A stretch of DNA of 64,000 nt from Cronobacter condimenti 1330 (GTDB taxonomy: Bacteria; Pseudomonadota; Gammaproteobacteria; Enterobacterales; Enterobacteriaceae), in the NCBI RefSeq assembly GCF_001277255.1, contig NZ_CP012264.1, positions 2,108,001 to 2,172,000 on the forward strand, written 5' to 3'. The notes beneath the pieces are model-generated. The model was not told where the DNA came from. It ran no database searches and saw only the letters and a list, made by a program, of their open reading frames with translations. Positions 9,044-18,464 of the stretch are shown one piece after another; the stretch's first letter is position 1; the number at the start of each line of letters is the position of its first letter. The translations under genes were made by a program, and so were the position numbers.

Positions 9044-9477
9044 TGCTCTATCGGGATCTTTTTGATTCAAGCTATAGCCGCCTCTTTCCCGGTGACAATA
9101 AAGAACCGTTTTTCGAGCGCTTTTATACCCGTTTTATTCATATGACGCCGGAAACGGAGAATCACTTTGCGGCGGTCGACCCACAAACGCTGCGTCGGTT
9201 TGTTTACAAGAGCTTCTTCGCGATGCTGATGGTCGATGGCGTTCTGATGGTGCCCGATTTTCTGGAGCGTCTGGCGCGTCAGCGGGAAAGCAACGGCGTG
9301 CGCCTGCCGCCGAATTTTTTTGCGCACTGGCGCCGGGCAATTCTCGATACCGTGGCCGAGCTTGATCCTGACTGTGATGAAGAGGTGCTGACCGCCTGGG
9401 CGATGACGATTGCGCCGGGGCTTGAATATATGCGCCGTCAGGCGGAGCTGAACTACCAGCCGGGAGCGCAGCCATGA
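9040..9477 (+). CDS. Globin-fold sensor protein lacking the proximal haem histidine
   Basis: The 145-residue product is a single globin-like domain: an N-terminal FFERFYTRFIHMTPETENHF helix pattern, then RRFVYKSFFAML, then LARQRESNGV. In haem globins that last motif reads LxxxHxxxGV with the F8 proximal His; here the position is Arg82. RsbR-type non-haem globin domains, which act as signalling modules without haem, are the closest analogy. The ATG at 9040 is preceded by GGAGG (9029-9033) and overlaps the upstream stop. The gene is translationally coupled to the hybrid kinase by ATGA, so it probably modulates that kinase or relays an envelope signal. A haem bound through another residue cannot be excluded. 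Confidence 0.7.
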   Translation: MMLYRDLFDSSYSRLFPGDNKEPFFERFYTRFIHMTPETENHFAAVDPQTLRRFVYKSFFAMLMVDGVLMVPDFLERLARQRESNGVRLPPNFFAHWRRAILDTVAELDPDCDEEVLTAWAMTIAPGLEYMRRQAELNYQPGAQP

Positions 9478-12152
9478 ACGGCCACGCCTTCCCGGATGCG
9501 CTCGACGCGCTGCCCGCCGCCCTGCTGTTTTACGATAACGAGGAGCGTCTGGTTGCCTGGAATGCGCAGGTCAGCCGCTTTTATCCTGGTGTCGGTGCCC
9601 ACCTTACACCCGGTGTCACGTTAAGCGCACTGGCGGCGGAGTTCGTTAATGCAGGCTTTCACACCGATCGCCGCAGCCGTGACGCGTTGATCGCCTCGCT
9701 ACTGGCCAATTGCCGCCAGAATAACCACTGTGAAGTGCGCCAGTTGCATGAGCGGCGGCTTTTTATTCAGCATCAGCGCACCGCCGATGGCGGCATTATC
9801 AGCCTGCATACCGACATTACCGCGCTTGATACCGTGCAAAGCAACCGGCAACTGTTACATGACGATTTCCTGCTGGCGGCGGAATCTATTCATATCGGCA
9901 TCTGGGACTGGCAAATCACGACTGACGTGCTGCACCTCAACGACGCCTTTCTTAACCTGCTCGGCGAGCCGCGCGGTCAGCTGCAACACAATAGCCGCTT
10001 TCTGTTATCGCTGATCCACCCGGAAGACAGGGATCTGTTGAAGAGTGCCATGCAGCGCGCCGGCGAAAACCAGATGCCGGTATTCGAATGTGAAATTCGC
10101 GTGCAACACCGCAGCGGACAATGGCTCTGGATGCTGCTTTCCGGGCAGATCATCGCGCTTACCGTCACCGGGCAGATTGAGCGGCTCATTGGCACGTTGC
10201 AGGACATCACCCGGCGTAAAGAGGCAGAGCTGATTTCGCGTGAGGCAGCCAATGCCGCGCGGGCGGCCAATGAAGCCAAAAGCGCGTTTCTTGCCAATAT
10301 GAGCCATGAGATCCGCACCCCCATGAACGGGATCCTTGGCATGACGCAACTGTGTCTGGACACCGATTTAAACGGCGAACAGCGCGAGTACCTGTCGCTG
10401 GTCATGAGTTCGGCGCAGTCACTGCTGCATATCATCGATGACATCCTCGACTTTTCGAAAATCGAGGCCGGCAAAATTGTGCTGCATGAAGAATATGTGG
10501 CGCTGCGTCCCTTTATACAGTCGCTGGTACGCCCGCTGATGCCGCTTGCCAGTGATAAAACGATCGAACTGCTGGTCGATATCGACGAGCGCGTGCCGGA
10601 CATGTTGCATGTTGATGTGGTGCGGCTGCGCCAGGTGCTGACCAACCTGCTTAGCAACGCGCTGAAATTTACGCACCAGGGCGAGATCCTGCTGGCGGTC
10701 GCCCCCGGCGCCCAGCCCGATGAATGGCGTTTTCGGGTGCGTGACAGCGGTATTGGCATTCCCACGGAAAAACAGCAGGTCATTTTTGAGGCATTCAGCC
10801 AGGCGGATACGTCCACCACGCGGCGCTACGGCGGTACCGGGCTGGGGCTGACCATTTCCGCGCGGCTGGTGGCGATGATGGGCGGCCAGCTTACGGTGAC
10901 GAGCGAGCCGGATCAGGGCAGCGAATTTAGTTTTATTCTGCCTCTGCAAAGCGCGGCGCAGGGCGTGGCGGAAGAACAGCCGCCCACGCATTTTAATGGC
11001 GAGCGAGTGCTGGTGGTCGATGATAACGCCACCAACCGCCGCCTGATGCAGGCGATGCTAAACCAGCTTGGGCTGAACCCGGTTTGTGTCTCGGGGGCCA
11101 CGGGCGCGCTGGCGCTGCTTGAGAGCGACAGCGATTTCCCGGTCATTGTGCTTGATGCCCAGATGCCGGAGATGGACGGCATTTCACTGGCGCTGGAAAT
11201 TTCTGTGTTGCCCCAGGCGTCGCGCAGCAAAATCATCATGCTGAGCTCCATGAGCCGGGATCTTGATCTCTCGACGTTGCGTCGCACCGGCATTGCCTGG
11301 TACCTCAACAAACCGGTCGATCAGCAGGAGCTTGCGCGCGCGCTTGGCGAGGCGCTGCGCCCTGCACCGGAAAAACCCGCGCCCGCGCCGGCCGTTGTCA
11401 CCCCTGCGCACGTATGGCCGGAAACGGCGCCGATGCGCATTCTGCTCGCGGAAGATAACCCGGTAAACCAGCTACTGGCCGTGCGCCTGCTGGAGAAGCT
11501 CGGCCATGAATGTGTGACGGTGGATAACGGTCTGCTGGCGCTGGAGCACTGGCGTCAGGGGGGCTGGGATATGTTGCTGATGGATTTGCAGATGCCGGTC
11601 ATGGACGGCGAAGCGGCTATCCGCGCGCTGCGCCAGGAAGAGGTAGTGCGCGGCGGGCATCAGGTCGCGATTGTGATGACCGCCCACGCGATGCAGGGCG
11701 ACAAAGAGCGTTGTCTGGCAATGGGGTTTGACGGCTATCTCTCAAAACCCGTGACCCTGGTGGCGCTCGCAGAAGAGTTGTCACGCTTCGCCCCGCAAAG
11801 CGCCCCGCCGCCCGACGGTCTGCCGGACAGCGCGCAACTGCTGGCGGCGTTTGATGGTGACATGGGGTTGCTTAAAGAGCTGCTCGGGCTGTTTGCCGAA
11901 GGGTTTGACGAGCAGGCGGCGCTGCTTGACGCCGCGCTTGCCAGTGGCGACGGCGAACAGGCGCATCGTCTGGCGCATAAACTGCGCGGCGAAGCGGCGA
12001 CATTTGGCTTTGAAGGGCTGACAACGCTGCTTCAGGAGATAGAAACCCAGGAGCCAGGCGCGGCGCCAACAGTGCGTGCCGCGTGGCGTGAGGCGCTCGC
12101 CACCGCGCAGCGTCGGGTGCGTGAATTTCTGATCCAACTGCTGGAGGGGTGA
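9474..12152 (+). CDS. Hybrid sensor histidine kinase (PAS-PAS-HisKA-HATPase-REC-REC-Hpt)
   Basis: This 892-residue phosphorelay kinase has no obvious membrane segment, so it is probably cytosolic. Order: two PAS-like domains (about 10-125 and 140-255), a dimerisation domain with phospho-acceptor H278 in NMSHEIRTPMNG, an ATPase domain with N, G1 and G2 boxes (NLLSNALKF, RDSGIGIP, GGTGLGL), receiver 1 with D561 in VLDAQMPEMDG, receiver 2 with D704 in LMDLQMPVMDG, and a C-terminal Hpt with H835 in AHKLRGEAATFG. This is the BarA/ArcB-like multistep layout. The natural outlet is a separate response regulator; the only one in the window is the partial gene at 1-476, in the divergent arm of the same cluster. 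It is coupled to the globin gene before it and to the glycosidase after it. Confidence 0.92.
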   Translation: MNGHAFPDALDALPAALLFYDNEERLVAWNAQVSRFYPGVGAHLTPGVTLSALAAEFVNAGFHTDRRSRDALIASLLANCRQNNHCEVRQLHERRLFIQHQRTADGGIISLHTDITALDTVQSNRQLLHDDFLLAAESIHIGIWDWQITTDVLHLNDAFLNLLGEPRGQLQHNSRFLLSLIHPEDRDLLKSAMQRAGENQMPVFECEIRVQHRSGQWLWMLLSGQIIALTVTGQIERLIGTLQDITRRKEAELISREAANAARAANEAKSAFLANMSHEIRTPMNGILGMTQLCLDTDLNGEQREYLSLVMSSAQSLLHIIDDILDFSKIEAGKIVLHEEYVALRPFIQSLVRPLMPLASDKTIELLVDIDERVPDMLHVDVVRLRQVLTNLLSNALKFTHQGEILLAVAPGAQPDEWRFRVRDSGIGIPTEKQQVIFEAFSQADTSTTRRYGGTGLGLTISARLVAMMGGQLTVTSEPDQGSEFSFILPLQSAAQGVAEEQPPTHFNGERVLVVDDNATNRRLMQAMLNQLGLNPVCVSGATGALALLESDSDFPVIVLDAQMPEMDGISLALEISVLPQASRSKIIMLSSMSRDLDLSTLRRTGIAWYLNKPVDQQELARALGEALRPAPEKPAPAPAVVTPAHVWPETAPMRILLAEDNPVNQLLAVRLLEKLGHECVTVDNGLLALEHWRQGGWDMLLMDLQMPVMDGEAAIRALRQEEVVRGGHQVAIVMTAHAMQGDKERCLAMGFDGYLSKPVTLVALAEELSRFAPQSAPPPDGLPDSAQLLAAFDGDMGLLKELLGLFAEGFDEQAALLDAALASGDGEQAHRLAHKLRGEAATFGFEGLTTLLQEIETQEPGAAPTVRAAWREALATAQRRVREFLIQLLEG

Positions 12153-14365
12153 TGAAACGTCTGGCCTGTGGCGTATTACTGCTGATGAGCGGCGCGATTG
12201 AGGCGAAACCCGCCCCTGAGCTTACGGTGCCGTTACCGGTGAGCTGGTCGCTTGCGGGCGACTGGCACGCGCACGACGGCAACGATGCCGCATTTGCGGG
12301 ACAGCAAGGCCCGGTGCGCGACTGGCGCACGCTGCGTGTGCCGGCGAACTGGTATACGGCAGGCTGGGATCATCAGGGCGTGCTCTGGTACCGTCACGAG
12401 TTTACCCTTCCGCCGCTCCCGAAGGACACCATGACGACGCTGCAGTTTGATGGCGTCGATTACTACGCTGAGGCCTGGCTTAACCGTCAGCCCCTTGGAA
12501 AACATGAGGGTTATTTCCAGCGCTTCTCGTATGACATCAGCGATAAGTTACAACGTCACAATAAGCTCACGGTGCGCGTTGACAGCCCTTTTGAAGATCC
12601 AAAAACGATCTGGCCGCTACATAAAACAATGGTGAAAGGTGTGCTGAATCAGCACGATACCCGCCCCGGCGGCGCGTGGTCGCCGAGTGGGCAGGATGCC
12701 AACTCAGGCGGGATCTGGGCGCCAGTACGGCTGCATTTAAGCCGCGGGGTCACAGTCGATAACCTTATCTTGCGCCCTGACTGGCAGCACGGGCTTGATA
12801 GACCGCAGCTGCGCGTTGAACTGGTTTACCGCGCGACCACCGCGCGCGAGGTGGATCTTACCTTGCGTGCCCGCCCCGCTAATTTTGCAGGAGCGCGCTT
12901 TGAGCAAAAGCAGAAAGTACACCTTAACGCCACCGGCGCAACGCCGCAGCGGCTGACGTTTACCCTGCCGATGGAAAACGCGCAACTCTGGTGGCCTGAC
13001 GGCTATGGCTTTCCCCATCTTTATCGCGTAAGCGCAGTCTTTCATGACAACCAGGGGGTAATGGAGCAGATAGCCAGCCGCACCGGGCTGCGTCAGATTA
13101 TCGAACAGCCAGACAATAAAGGCTGGGTACTGAACGGCAAGCGGATTTTTATCAAAGGCAGCAACTACATTGGCTCGCCGTGGCTCAGCGAGATGACGGA
13201 AGAAAAATACCGTCGCGATATTCAACTGGTGCTGGACATGAATGCCAACGCCATTCGCGTGCACGGGCATGTGGCAGGCCGCCCGCTCTATCGTATGGCG
13301 GATGAGATGGGGCTGATGATCTGGCAGGACGTCCCGCTTCAGTGGGGCTATAACGACAGCGCGGAATTCGCCGAGAACGCTGCACGTCAGAGCCTGGAGA
13401 TGACCGAGCAGATTGGCAATTCACCGGCCATTATCGCCTGGGGCGGTCATAACGAACCGCCGTGGAATTCACCGTGGATGGAAAAGCGCTTCCCGGACTG
13501 GCACAAGGATCTCAACCGCGTGCTGACGGCGCGTGTGGCAGACGCGCTGGCGAAAGATGACAGCCGTATCGTGCATCGTTTTTCAGCGGTGGAAGAACAC
13601 TACTGGCAAGGCTGGTACTTCGGCGTCATGACGGATGTGTTGCAACCGGCAAAAACGGGCATCATTACGGAGTTTGGCGCTCAGGCGCTGCCAAAACGCG
13701 CAACGCTTGAGACGATTATCCCGGCCGACAAGCGCTGGCCCGCCTCAACCCGCCCGGATGACCCAGACTGGACCGTGTGGAAATACCATAACTTCCAGCC
13801 GTTCCAGACCTTCGGCTTTGCGAAGATCCCGCGCGGCGACAATCTGGATGAATTCATTCATAACACGCAGAAATATCAGGCCGATTTGGTCGGCATGGCG
13901 GCAGAGAGCTACCGTCGCCAGCGCTATCAGCCTGTCACCGCGCTGTTCCACTTTATGTTTGTCGAAACCTGGCCGTCAATTAACTGGGGCGTAGTGGATT
14001 ATCTGCGCCAGCCAAAAGCGGGCTATTACGCCCTTCAGCGCGCCTATCAGCCGCTTTTGCCTTCCATCGAACCGGTGACGCTCTCCTGGCGCGCTAACAC
14101 GCCTGGGGTGGTGAAATTATGGGCAGTAAACGATGGTTTTTCCGCCTGTGACAGGTGTACACTGCGCTGGCGCGTAAAAATGCCCGGTAAAACCGAGCAG
14201 CAAGAGAGCAAACCGATGACCCTTCCGCCTGACAGTGGTCGCCAGGTGGCACAACTGACGTTCACGCCCTCCGCCCCTGGCGCGCTGCGTATAGAATATG
14301 AAATCCTTGATTCGCAAGGCAAAACGGTTGGCCGAAATTTCTATGAAACCACCGTCGCGCCCTGA
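12152..14365 (+). CDS. Secreted glycoside hydrolase family 2 (mannosidase/exo-glucosaminidase-like)
   Basis: The 737-residue product has a Sec signal peptide (MKRLACGVLLLMSGAIEA). It shows the GH2 layout: sugar-binding jelly-roll (DGVDYYAEAWLNRQPLGKHEGYF), immunoglobulin-like domain, and a TIM barrel with acid/base E435 in WGGHNEPPW and nucleophile E507 in ITEFGAQ. The barrel motifs FIKGSNYIGSPW and VHGHVAGRPLYRMADEMGLMIWQD resemble beta-mannosidases and exo-beta-D-glucosaminidases more than beta-galactosidase; the substrate is not certain. The ATG at 12152 sits in TGATG with the kinase stop, after GGAGG. It ends the operon and may cut the polymer in the periplasm. Confidence 0.82.
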   Translation: MKRLACGVLLLMSGAIEAKPAPELTVPLPVSWSLAGDWHAHDGNDAAFAGQQGPVRDWRTLRVPANWYTAGWDHQGVLWYRHEFTLPPLPKDTMTTLQFDGVDYYAEAWLNRQPLGKHEGYFQRFSYDISDKLQRHNKLTVRVDSPFEDPKTIWPLHKTMVKGVLNQHDTRPGGAWSPSGQDANSGGIWAPVRLHLSRGVTVDNLILRPDWQHGLDRPQLRVELVYRATTAREVDLTLRARPANFAGARFEQKQKVHLNATGATPQRLTFTLPMENAQLWWPDGYGFPHLYRVSAVFHDNQGVMEQIASRTGLRQIIEQPDNKGWVLNGKRIFIKGSNYIGSPWLSEMTEEKYRRDIQLVLDMNANAIRVHGHVAGRPLYRMADEMGLMIWQDVPLQWGYNDSAEFAENAARQSLEMTEQIGNSPAIIAWGGHNEPPWNSPWMEKRFPDWHKDLNRVLTARVADALAKDDSRIVHRFSAVEEHYWQGWYFGVMTDVLQPAKTGIITEFGAQALPKRATLETIIPADKRWPASTRPDDPDWTVWKYHNFQPFQTFGFAKIPRGDNLDEFIHNTQKYQADLVGMAAESYRRQRYQPVTALFHFMFVETWPSINWGVVDYLRQPKAGYYALQRAYQPLLPSIEPVTLSWRANTPGVVKLWAVNDGFSACDRCTLRWRVKMPGKTEQQESKPMTLPPDSGRQVAQLTFTPSAPGALRIEYEILDSQGKTVGRNFYETTVAP

Positions 14366-14391
14366 GGCGTAACGCATTAATAGCGCAAGCT

Positions 14392-14419
14392 GGACGCCCC
14401 GTGGCGTTCAGTCTCTTCT
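14392..14419 (+). terminator. Possible terminator of the polysaccharide operon
   Basis: GGACGCC / GGCGTTC (14392-14398 and 14103+300, i.e. 14403-14409) form a 7-bp stem with one G-U pair and the loop CCGT. A pyrimidine-rich AGTCTCTTCTT follows instead of a clean T run, so termination may be partial. Confidence 0.35.
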
Positions 14420-14509
14420 TAAACTCTTTGCCGTCCGGTTAAAGAGCGATAACGATTTGCTAAACTTACAGAATCTGAAACGAACGCCACTCTGGAGGTA
14501 CGTATTAGC

Positions 14510-16150
14510 ATGTTTCAACAGACAACACGCTTACCTTTTACAGAGGAGTTAGCTGAGAAGGTGCGTATGGACCCTGAATCTGGCGAACTTATCCCGGATG
14601 CCCGCGATGTCGAGCCGCAGCCTGAATCCATTGAGGGGATGCCCTCCCCGGATGCGCTGACCCCCGCCGACCGCTATTTAGAGCTGTTTGAGCATGTCCA
14701 GGCCTCCCGTATTTTCGCAGACAGTAAAACGTTTCCGGATTGCGCGCCGAAGACGTCGCCGCTCACTATTTTGATGAATTATCGCCAGGCGAAACGCCTG
14801 CCGGGTTTCGATCTGCGCCGCTTTGTGGAAGAACACTTTTACTTTCCGGTCATTAACACAAACCCGTATGTCTCCGACCCTAACCGCACGCTGACGGAGC
14901 ATATTGATAATCTCTGGCCTATCCTGACGCGCCAGCCGCATGAGCATCTGGAAAACTCCTCGCTGCTGCCGCTGCCTCAGGCTTATATCGTGCCGGGTGG
15001 GCGCTTTACCGAGACGTATTACTGGGACTCCTATTTCACCATGCTCGGCCTTGCCGAAAGCGGCCGTAACGATCTGCTGCGCTGTATGGCGGATAACTTT
15101 GCATGGATGATTGAGAACTACGGGCATATCCCGAACGGCAACCGCACTTACTATTTGAGCCGTTCGCAGCCGCCCGTGTTTGCGCTGATGGTCGAACTGT
15201 TCGAAGAGGACGGCGTGCGCGGCGCGCGGCGCTATCTTGATCATTTGATGATGGAATACGCCTTCTGGATGGACGGCGCGGAGAATCTTGAGCCGGGGCA
15301 AGCCTGGCGTCATGTGGTGAAAATGCCGGATGGCGTGCTGCTGAACCGTTACTGGGATGACCGCGACACGCCGCGCGATGAGTCCTGGCGTGAAGACGTC
15401 GAAACCGCGAAGTTGTCCGGACGCCCGGCGAATGAAGTCTACCGAGACCTGCGCGCAGGCGCGGCGTCCGGCTGGGACTACTCTTCCCGCTGGTTGCGCG
15501 ACCCGGACCGTCTGGCCAGTATTCGCACCACCCATTTCCTGCCGGTGGATCTCAACGCGTTTCTCTACAAACTTGAAACCGCGATTGCGAATATTGCGCA
15601 GCTGAAAGGGATCCCGGCGACCGCCACCGTCTTTCGCAAAAAAGCGATTGATCGGCGCGAGGCGTGCAACCGTTATCTGTGGGATGACGAAATGGGCTCG
15701 TATCGCGATTATGACTGGCGTCGCGGGCGTCTGGCGTCGTTCTCCGCGGCCTGTGTGGTCCCGTTGTATGTGGGCCTTGCAAGCTATGCGCAGGCTGACC
15801 GGATATCAGTCAATGTGCGCGAGCGGCTGCTCTCTCCGGGCGGGATCCTGACGACCGATGTGGAAACCGAACAGCAGTGGGATAAACCTAACGGCTGGGC
15901 ACCGCTTCAGTGGATGGCCATTCAGGGCTTTAAAAATTATGGCGACGATCCGCTGGCTGACATTATCGCCAATAACTGGTTGCGTACGGTGAAACGTTTC
16001 TACAACGAAAACCATAAGCTGATTGAAAAGTATCATATCGCGGACTACTCACCGCGCCCCGGCGGCGGTGGCGAATACCCGCTTCAGGACGGTTTCGGCT
16101 GGACTAACGGTGTGACGCGCCGTCTTATTGCGCTTTACGGCGAGCCGTAA
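14510..16150 (+). CDS. treF: Cytoplasmic trehalase TreF
   Basis: This GH37 enzyme hydrolyses alpha,alpha-trehalose to two glucoses. The 546 residues match E. coli TreF (549) and there is no signal peptide, which separates it from periplasmic TreA. Both trehalase signatures are present: PGGRFTETYYWDSYF and QWDKPNGWAPLQW. The GGGGEYPLQDGFGWTNGV glycine-rich loop is also present. The start ATG at 14510 follows TGGAGG. It has its own terminator and is about 145 bases after the glycosidase gene. In E. coli the gene is sigma-S-dependent; I did not find a clear promoter here. Confidence 0.96.
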   Translation: MFQQTTRLPFTEELAEKVRMDPESGELIPDARDVEPQPESIEGMPSPDALTPADRYLELFEHVQASRIFADSKTFPDCAPKTSPLTILMNYRQAKRLPGFDLRRFVEEHFYFPVINTNPYVSDPNRTLTEHIDNLWPILTRQPHEHLENSSLLPLPQAYIVPGGRFTETYYWDSYFTMLGLAESGRNDLLRCMADNFAWMIENYGHIPNGNRTYYLSRSQPPVFALMVELFEEDGVRGARRYLDHLMMEYAFWMDGAENLEPGQAWRHVVKMPDGVLLNRYWDDRDTPRDESWREDVETAKLSGRPANEVYRDLRAGAASGWDYSSRWLRDPDRLASIRTTHFLPVDLNAFLYKLETAIANIAQLKGIPATATVFRKKAIDRREACNRYLWDDEMGSYRDYDWRRGRLASFSAACVVPLYVGLASYAQADRISVNVRERLLSPGGILTTDVETEQQWDKPNGWAPLQWMAIQGFKNYGDDPLADIIANNWLRTVKRFYNENHKLIEKYHIADYSPRPGGGGEYPLQDGFGWTNGVTRRLIALYGEP

Positions 16151-16175
16151 CCCGGTACAGCGACACAGCGACAAC

Positions 16176-16207
16176 GAAAAAGGGCAGCCCTACGGCTGCC
16201 CTTTTTA
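16176..16207. terminator. Bidirectional terminator between treF and the autotransporter gene
   Basis: The stem AGGGCAGCC / GGCTGCCCT (16181-16189 and 16194-16202) has the loop CTAC. An A run precedes it and a T run follows, so it serves both convergent genes. Confidence 0.9.
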
Positions 16208-16220
16208 ATGGTAAGCGCAC

Positions 16221-18200
16221 TCAGAACGAGGCGCTAATCCCGATGTTATAACGCGTCTGCTCGCCGCTGCTAAGCCCGGCGGTTTGCGAGAGCGCCGCAA
16301 AGGCGGAGACGTTACGACTCAGCGTTACGCTTGCGCCTGCAGTGATATCCATCCAGTTTTTGTCATCCTCTGCGCCGTCACGGCTAAAGGTGAGCGACGT
16401 GGATTTCAGCCCGCCCTGACCACGCCAGACGGAATCGCCGAACTGATGACGGTAATCGACCTGCGCATAGGGTTTCACCGGCCCGATGTCGGCATCAAGA
16501 CGCCAGCCGATGCTGCCAATCTGTGAATGGAAATTCTGGTCGCGAAAACGCATTGCGGTGCTGTCGTCACCTGCTTCGCTGTAGCCATCGACATGGCTGT
16601 AATCCCATGCATATTGCACCACCGGCCCGGTAGTCAGCGCGTCGGTGACAGGCAGATCCAGCCCGGCAGTCAGGCGCGCGCCCCAGAGGTTTGCATCCGT
16701 TTCGCCGGTTTCCGTGCGTGTCAGCGGCCCTAACTCGACACGGCGATGGATATTCCGGTATTCGCCTTTAAGCCAGTGCACATCAGCATTGACCCAACCA
16801 GGCCCGAAATCAACGGAGGTAAAGAGCGCCGCCTGATAACCGCGCGCGTCGAAGCTCAGGTTATCCGTCGGGCGCTGGTCATCAAGCGAACCGGCGATAA
16901 GCGCCCCGACCAGCCAGTTTTCCGTTATCCGATAATCCGCACCCAGAGTGAGATTATTGGTTGTGGCGCTGCCGTCGCCGGTTTCATTGGCCGTATAGCG
17001 TCCGTACTGGCCGCTATAACCGCCAAACACCCCCGCGCTGCCCTGTTCCGCCTGTTCGGCGCGGCGCTGTTGGTAACGGCTGTCGAGTGTGGCGCGGCTA
17101 TTCTGCACCTGCGCAGCCGTCGCCTTGTTCAGCAGCGCGATTTGCGCCGGTGCGGCCAGGATCGACTGAATATAATCGGCCATCAGGCTGTGTACCTGCG
17201 GGCTTGGGTGTAAGTGATCGGCGAAAAGCCACGCCTGGCTTGCGTCAAACCCGGCGCTGGATGACGTACACTCCGCTGAGGATAGCCCCGGCGGACATGC
17301 CATTCCGGCGGTATTGGTGATACCAAACTGTGTCGGATTCGCGAGAATTTCGTTGAAGATTTTATTGATGTCGGCACGCACAATATTACCGCCGCCGTTC
17401 GCGACCAGCGCCTGCTCTTCGGTGGTGTTATAGAGCGTACTCAAGGCAGAGACTTGTTCCGCGAGTGTCTGATACGCGCTGTAAAGCCCGTCGCCCAGCG
17501 CCTGTTGCAGCGCAGGCAGTGCGCTAATTTCGCCCGCTGCGGCGTAAAACGCGGCGCGGATGGCCTCCTGACGTGCGGCAAGCGTCGGCGTCTGGGCACT
17601 GTTCAGTGAGGCAAATGCGGCCTGTAGCGCTGCGGTATTGCCGCCCGTACCCAACTGAATGACCGATTCCATCATCGTTGGCGTGGCGGAAACATCCGGC
17701 ACCGTAGGCACAATCACGGTGCCCGCGCCGGCATCCAGCAGCGTGCGCACCTGCGAGGCGGCCGCCGTCGCGCTGCCGGTCACAATCGATGATGCCTGCA
17801 GCGGATTAAGCACCGCCGCACCCAGATCGTTACCGCCAACCCAGTGGATATAAAGCCCGTTGCTGTCGGCCCGCCCATTCGTCTGGCTCAGATAACGCTG
17901 CACCTGATCCTGGGTGTTATCGGCGTTAAGCGCCGGCACCGCAACACCGCCGCCTGCGGCGTAGTTATTGCCGCCCTTGTCGGATGGCGCGAGCGTCAGG
18001 CCATAGTGACTGGCGAGAATTTCGTCATACAGCGGATAGCGATTGCTGTCGAAGGTATAACGGCCATTGTTGCCGGTATCGCTCAGGCTGTCGCCAAAGA
18101 TATAGAGGTTGTCCCAGGCGGCGGCTGGGGCAGCTAAGCCACAGGCTAAGCCCAGCGTCAGCCCCACCCGTACAGAGAGACCAGAAAGAGGAAATGACAT
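16221..18200 (-). CDS. Autotransporter GDSL esterase/lipase (EstA type)
   Basis: I set the start at ATG 18200 (MSFPLSGLSVRVGLTLGLACGLAAPAAA), which gives a clean signal peptide and has AGGAG eight bases upstream. The long in-frame extension upstream is hydrophilic and lacks these. The passenger has the SGNH blocks: FGDSLSDTGNN with the nucleophile Ser, WVGGNDLG, and DHLHPSPQVH with the catalytic Asp-His. The C-terminal 270 residues or so are a type V autotransporter barrel ending in YNIGISASF. The passenger should therefore be displayed on the surface, hydrolysing esters or lipids. Pseudomonas EstA and Salmonella ApeE are family examples. Confidence 0.9.
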   Translation of the reverse strand: MSFPLSGLSVRVGLTLGLACGLAAPAAAWDNLYIFGDSLSDTGNNGRYTFDSNRYPLYDEILASHYGLTLAPSDKGGNNYAAGGGVAVPALNADNTQDQVQRYLSQTNGRADSNGLYIHWVGGNDLGAAVLNPLQASSIVTGSATAAASQVRTLLDAGAGTVIVPTVPDVSATPTMMESVIQLGTGGNTAALQAAFASLNSAQTPTLAARQEAIRAAFYAAAGEISALPALQQALGDGLYSAYQTLAEQVSALSTLYNTTEEQALVANGGGNIVRADINKIFNEILANPTQFGITNTAGMACPPGLSSAECTSSSAGFDASQAWLFADHLHPSPQVHSLMADYIQSILAAPAQIALLNKATAAQVQNSRATLDSRYQQRRAEQAEQGSAGVFGGYSGQYGRYTANETGDGSATTNNLTLGADYRITENWLVGALIAGSLDDQRPTDNLSFDARGYQAALFTSVDFGPGWVNADVHWLKGEYRNIHRRVELGPLTRTETGETDANLWGARLTAGLDLPVTDALTTGPVVQYAWDYSHVDGYSEAGDDSTAMRFRDQNFHSQIGSIGWRLDADIGPVKPYAQVDYRHQFGDSVWRGQGGLKSTSLTFSRDGAEDDKNWMDITAGASVTLSRNVSAFAALSQTAGLSSGEQTRYNIGISASF

Positions 18201-18421
18201 ACGCGCTCCTGCGTTCCAAAGGTAATGAAATAAATGAGTTGCGCTATTGAGTGTAGAGCGTTTCTGCAAGCGCACCGGGTTTACACCTGGAATTGAGAGT
18301 CTGCGCGAGGAATATGACGATTTAGCTTTTCCGTTCTGCCTGAACGATGACAACGCCGTGGTTACAGAACCAGGTTTTTGAACGCATTAAAAGAATGTTG
18401 TAACTAAAATGATATCAGTAT

Positions 18422-18445
18422 AAAAAAACCCGGCCGGAGCCGGGT
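18422..18445 (-). terminator. Terminator of uxaB
   Basis: ACCCGGC / GCCGGGT (18428-18434 and 18439-18445) with the loop CGGA is followed on the minus strand by seven T residues. Confidence 0.88.
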
Positions 18446-18464
18446 CACTTAACAGGGAAAGGGA

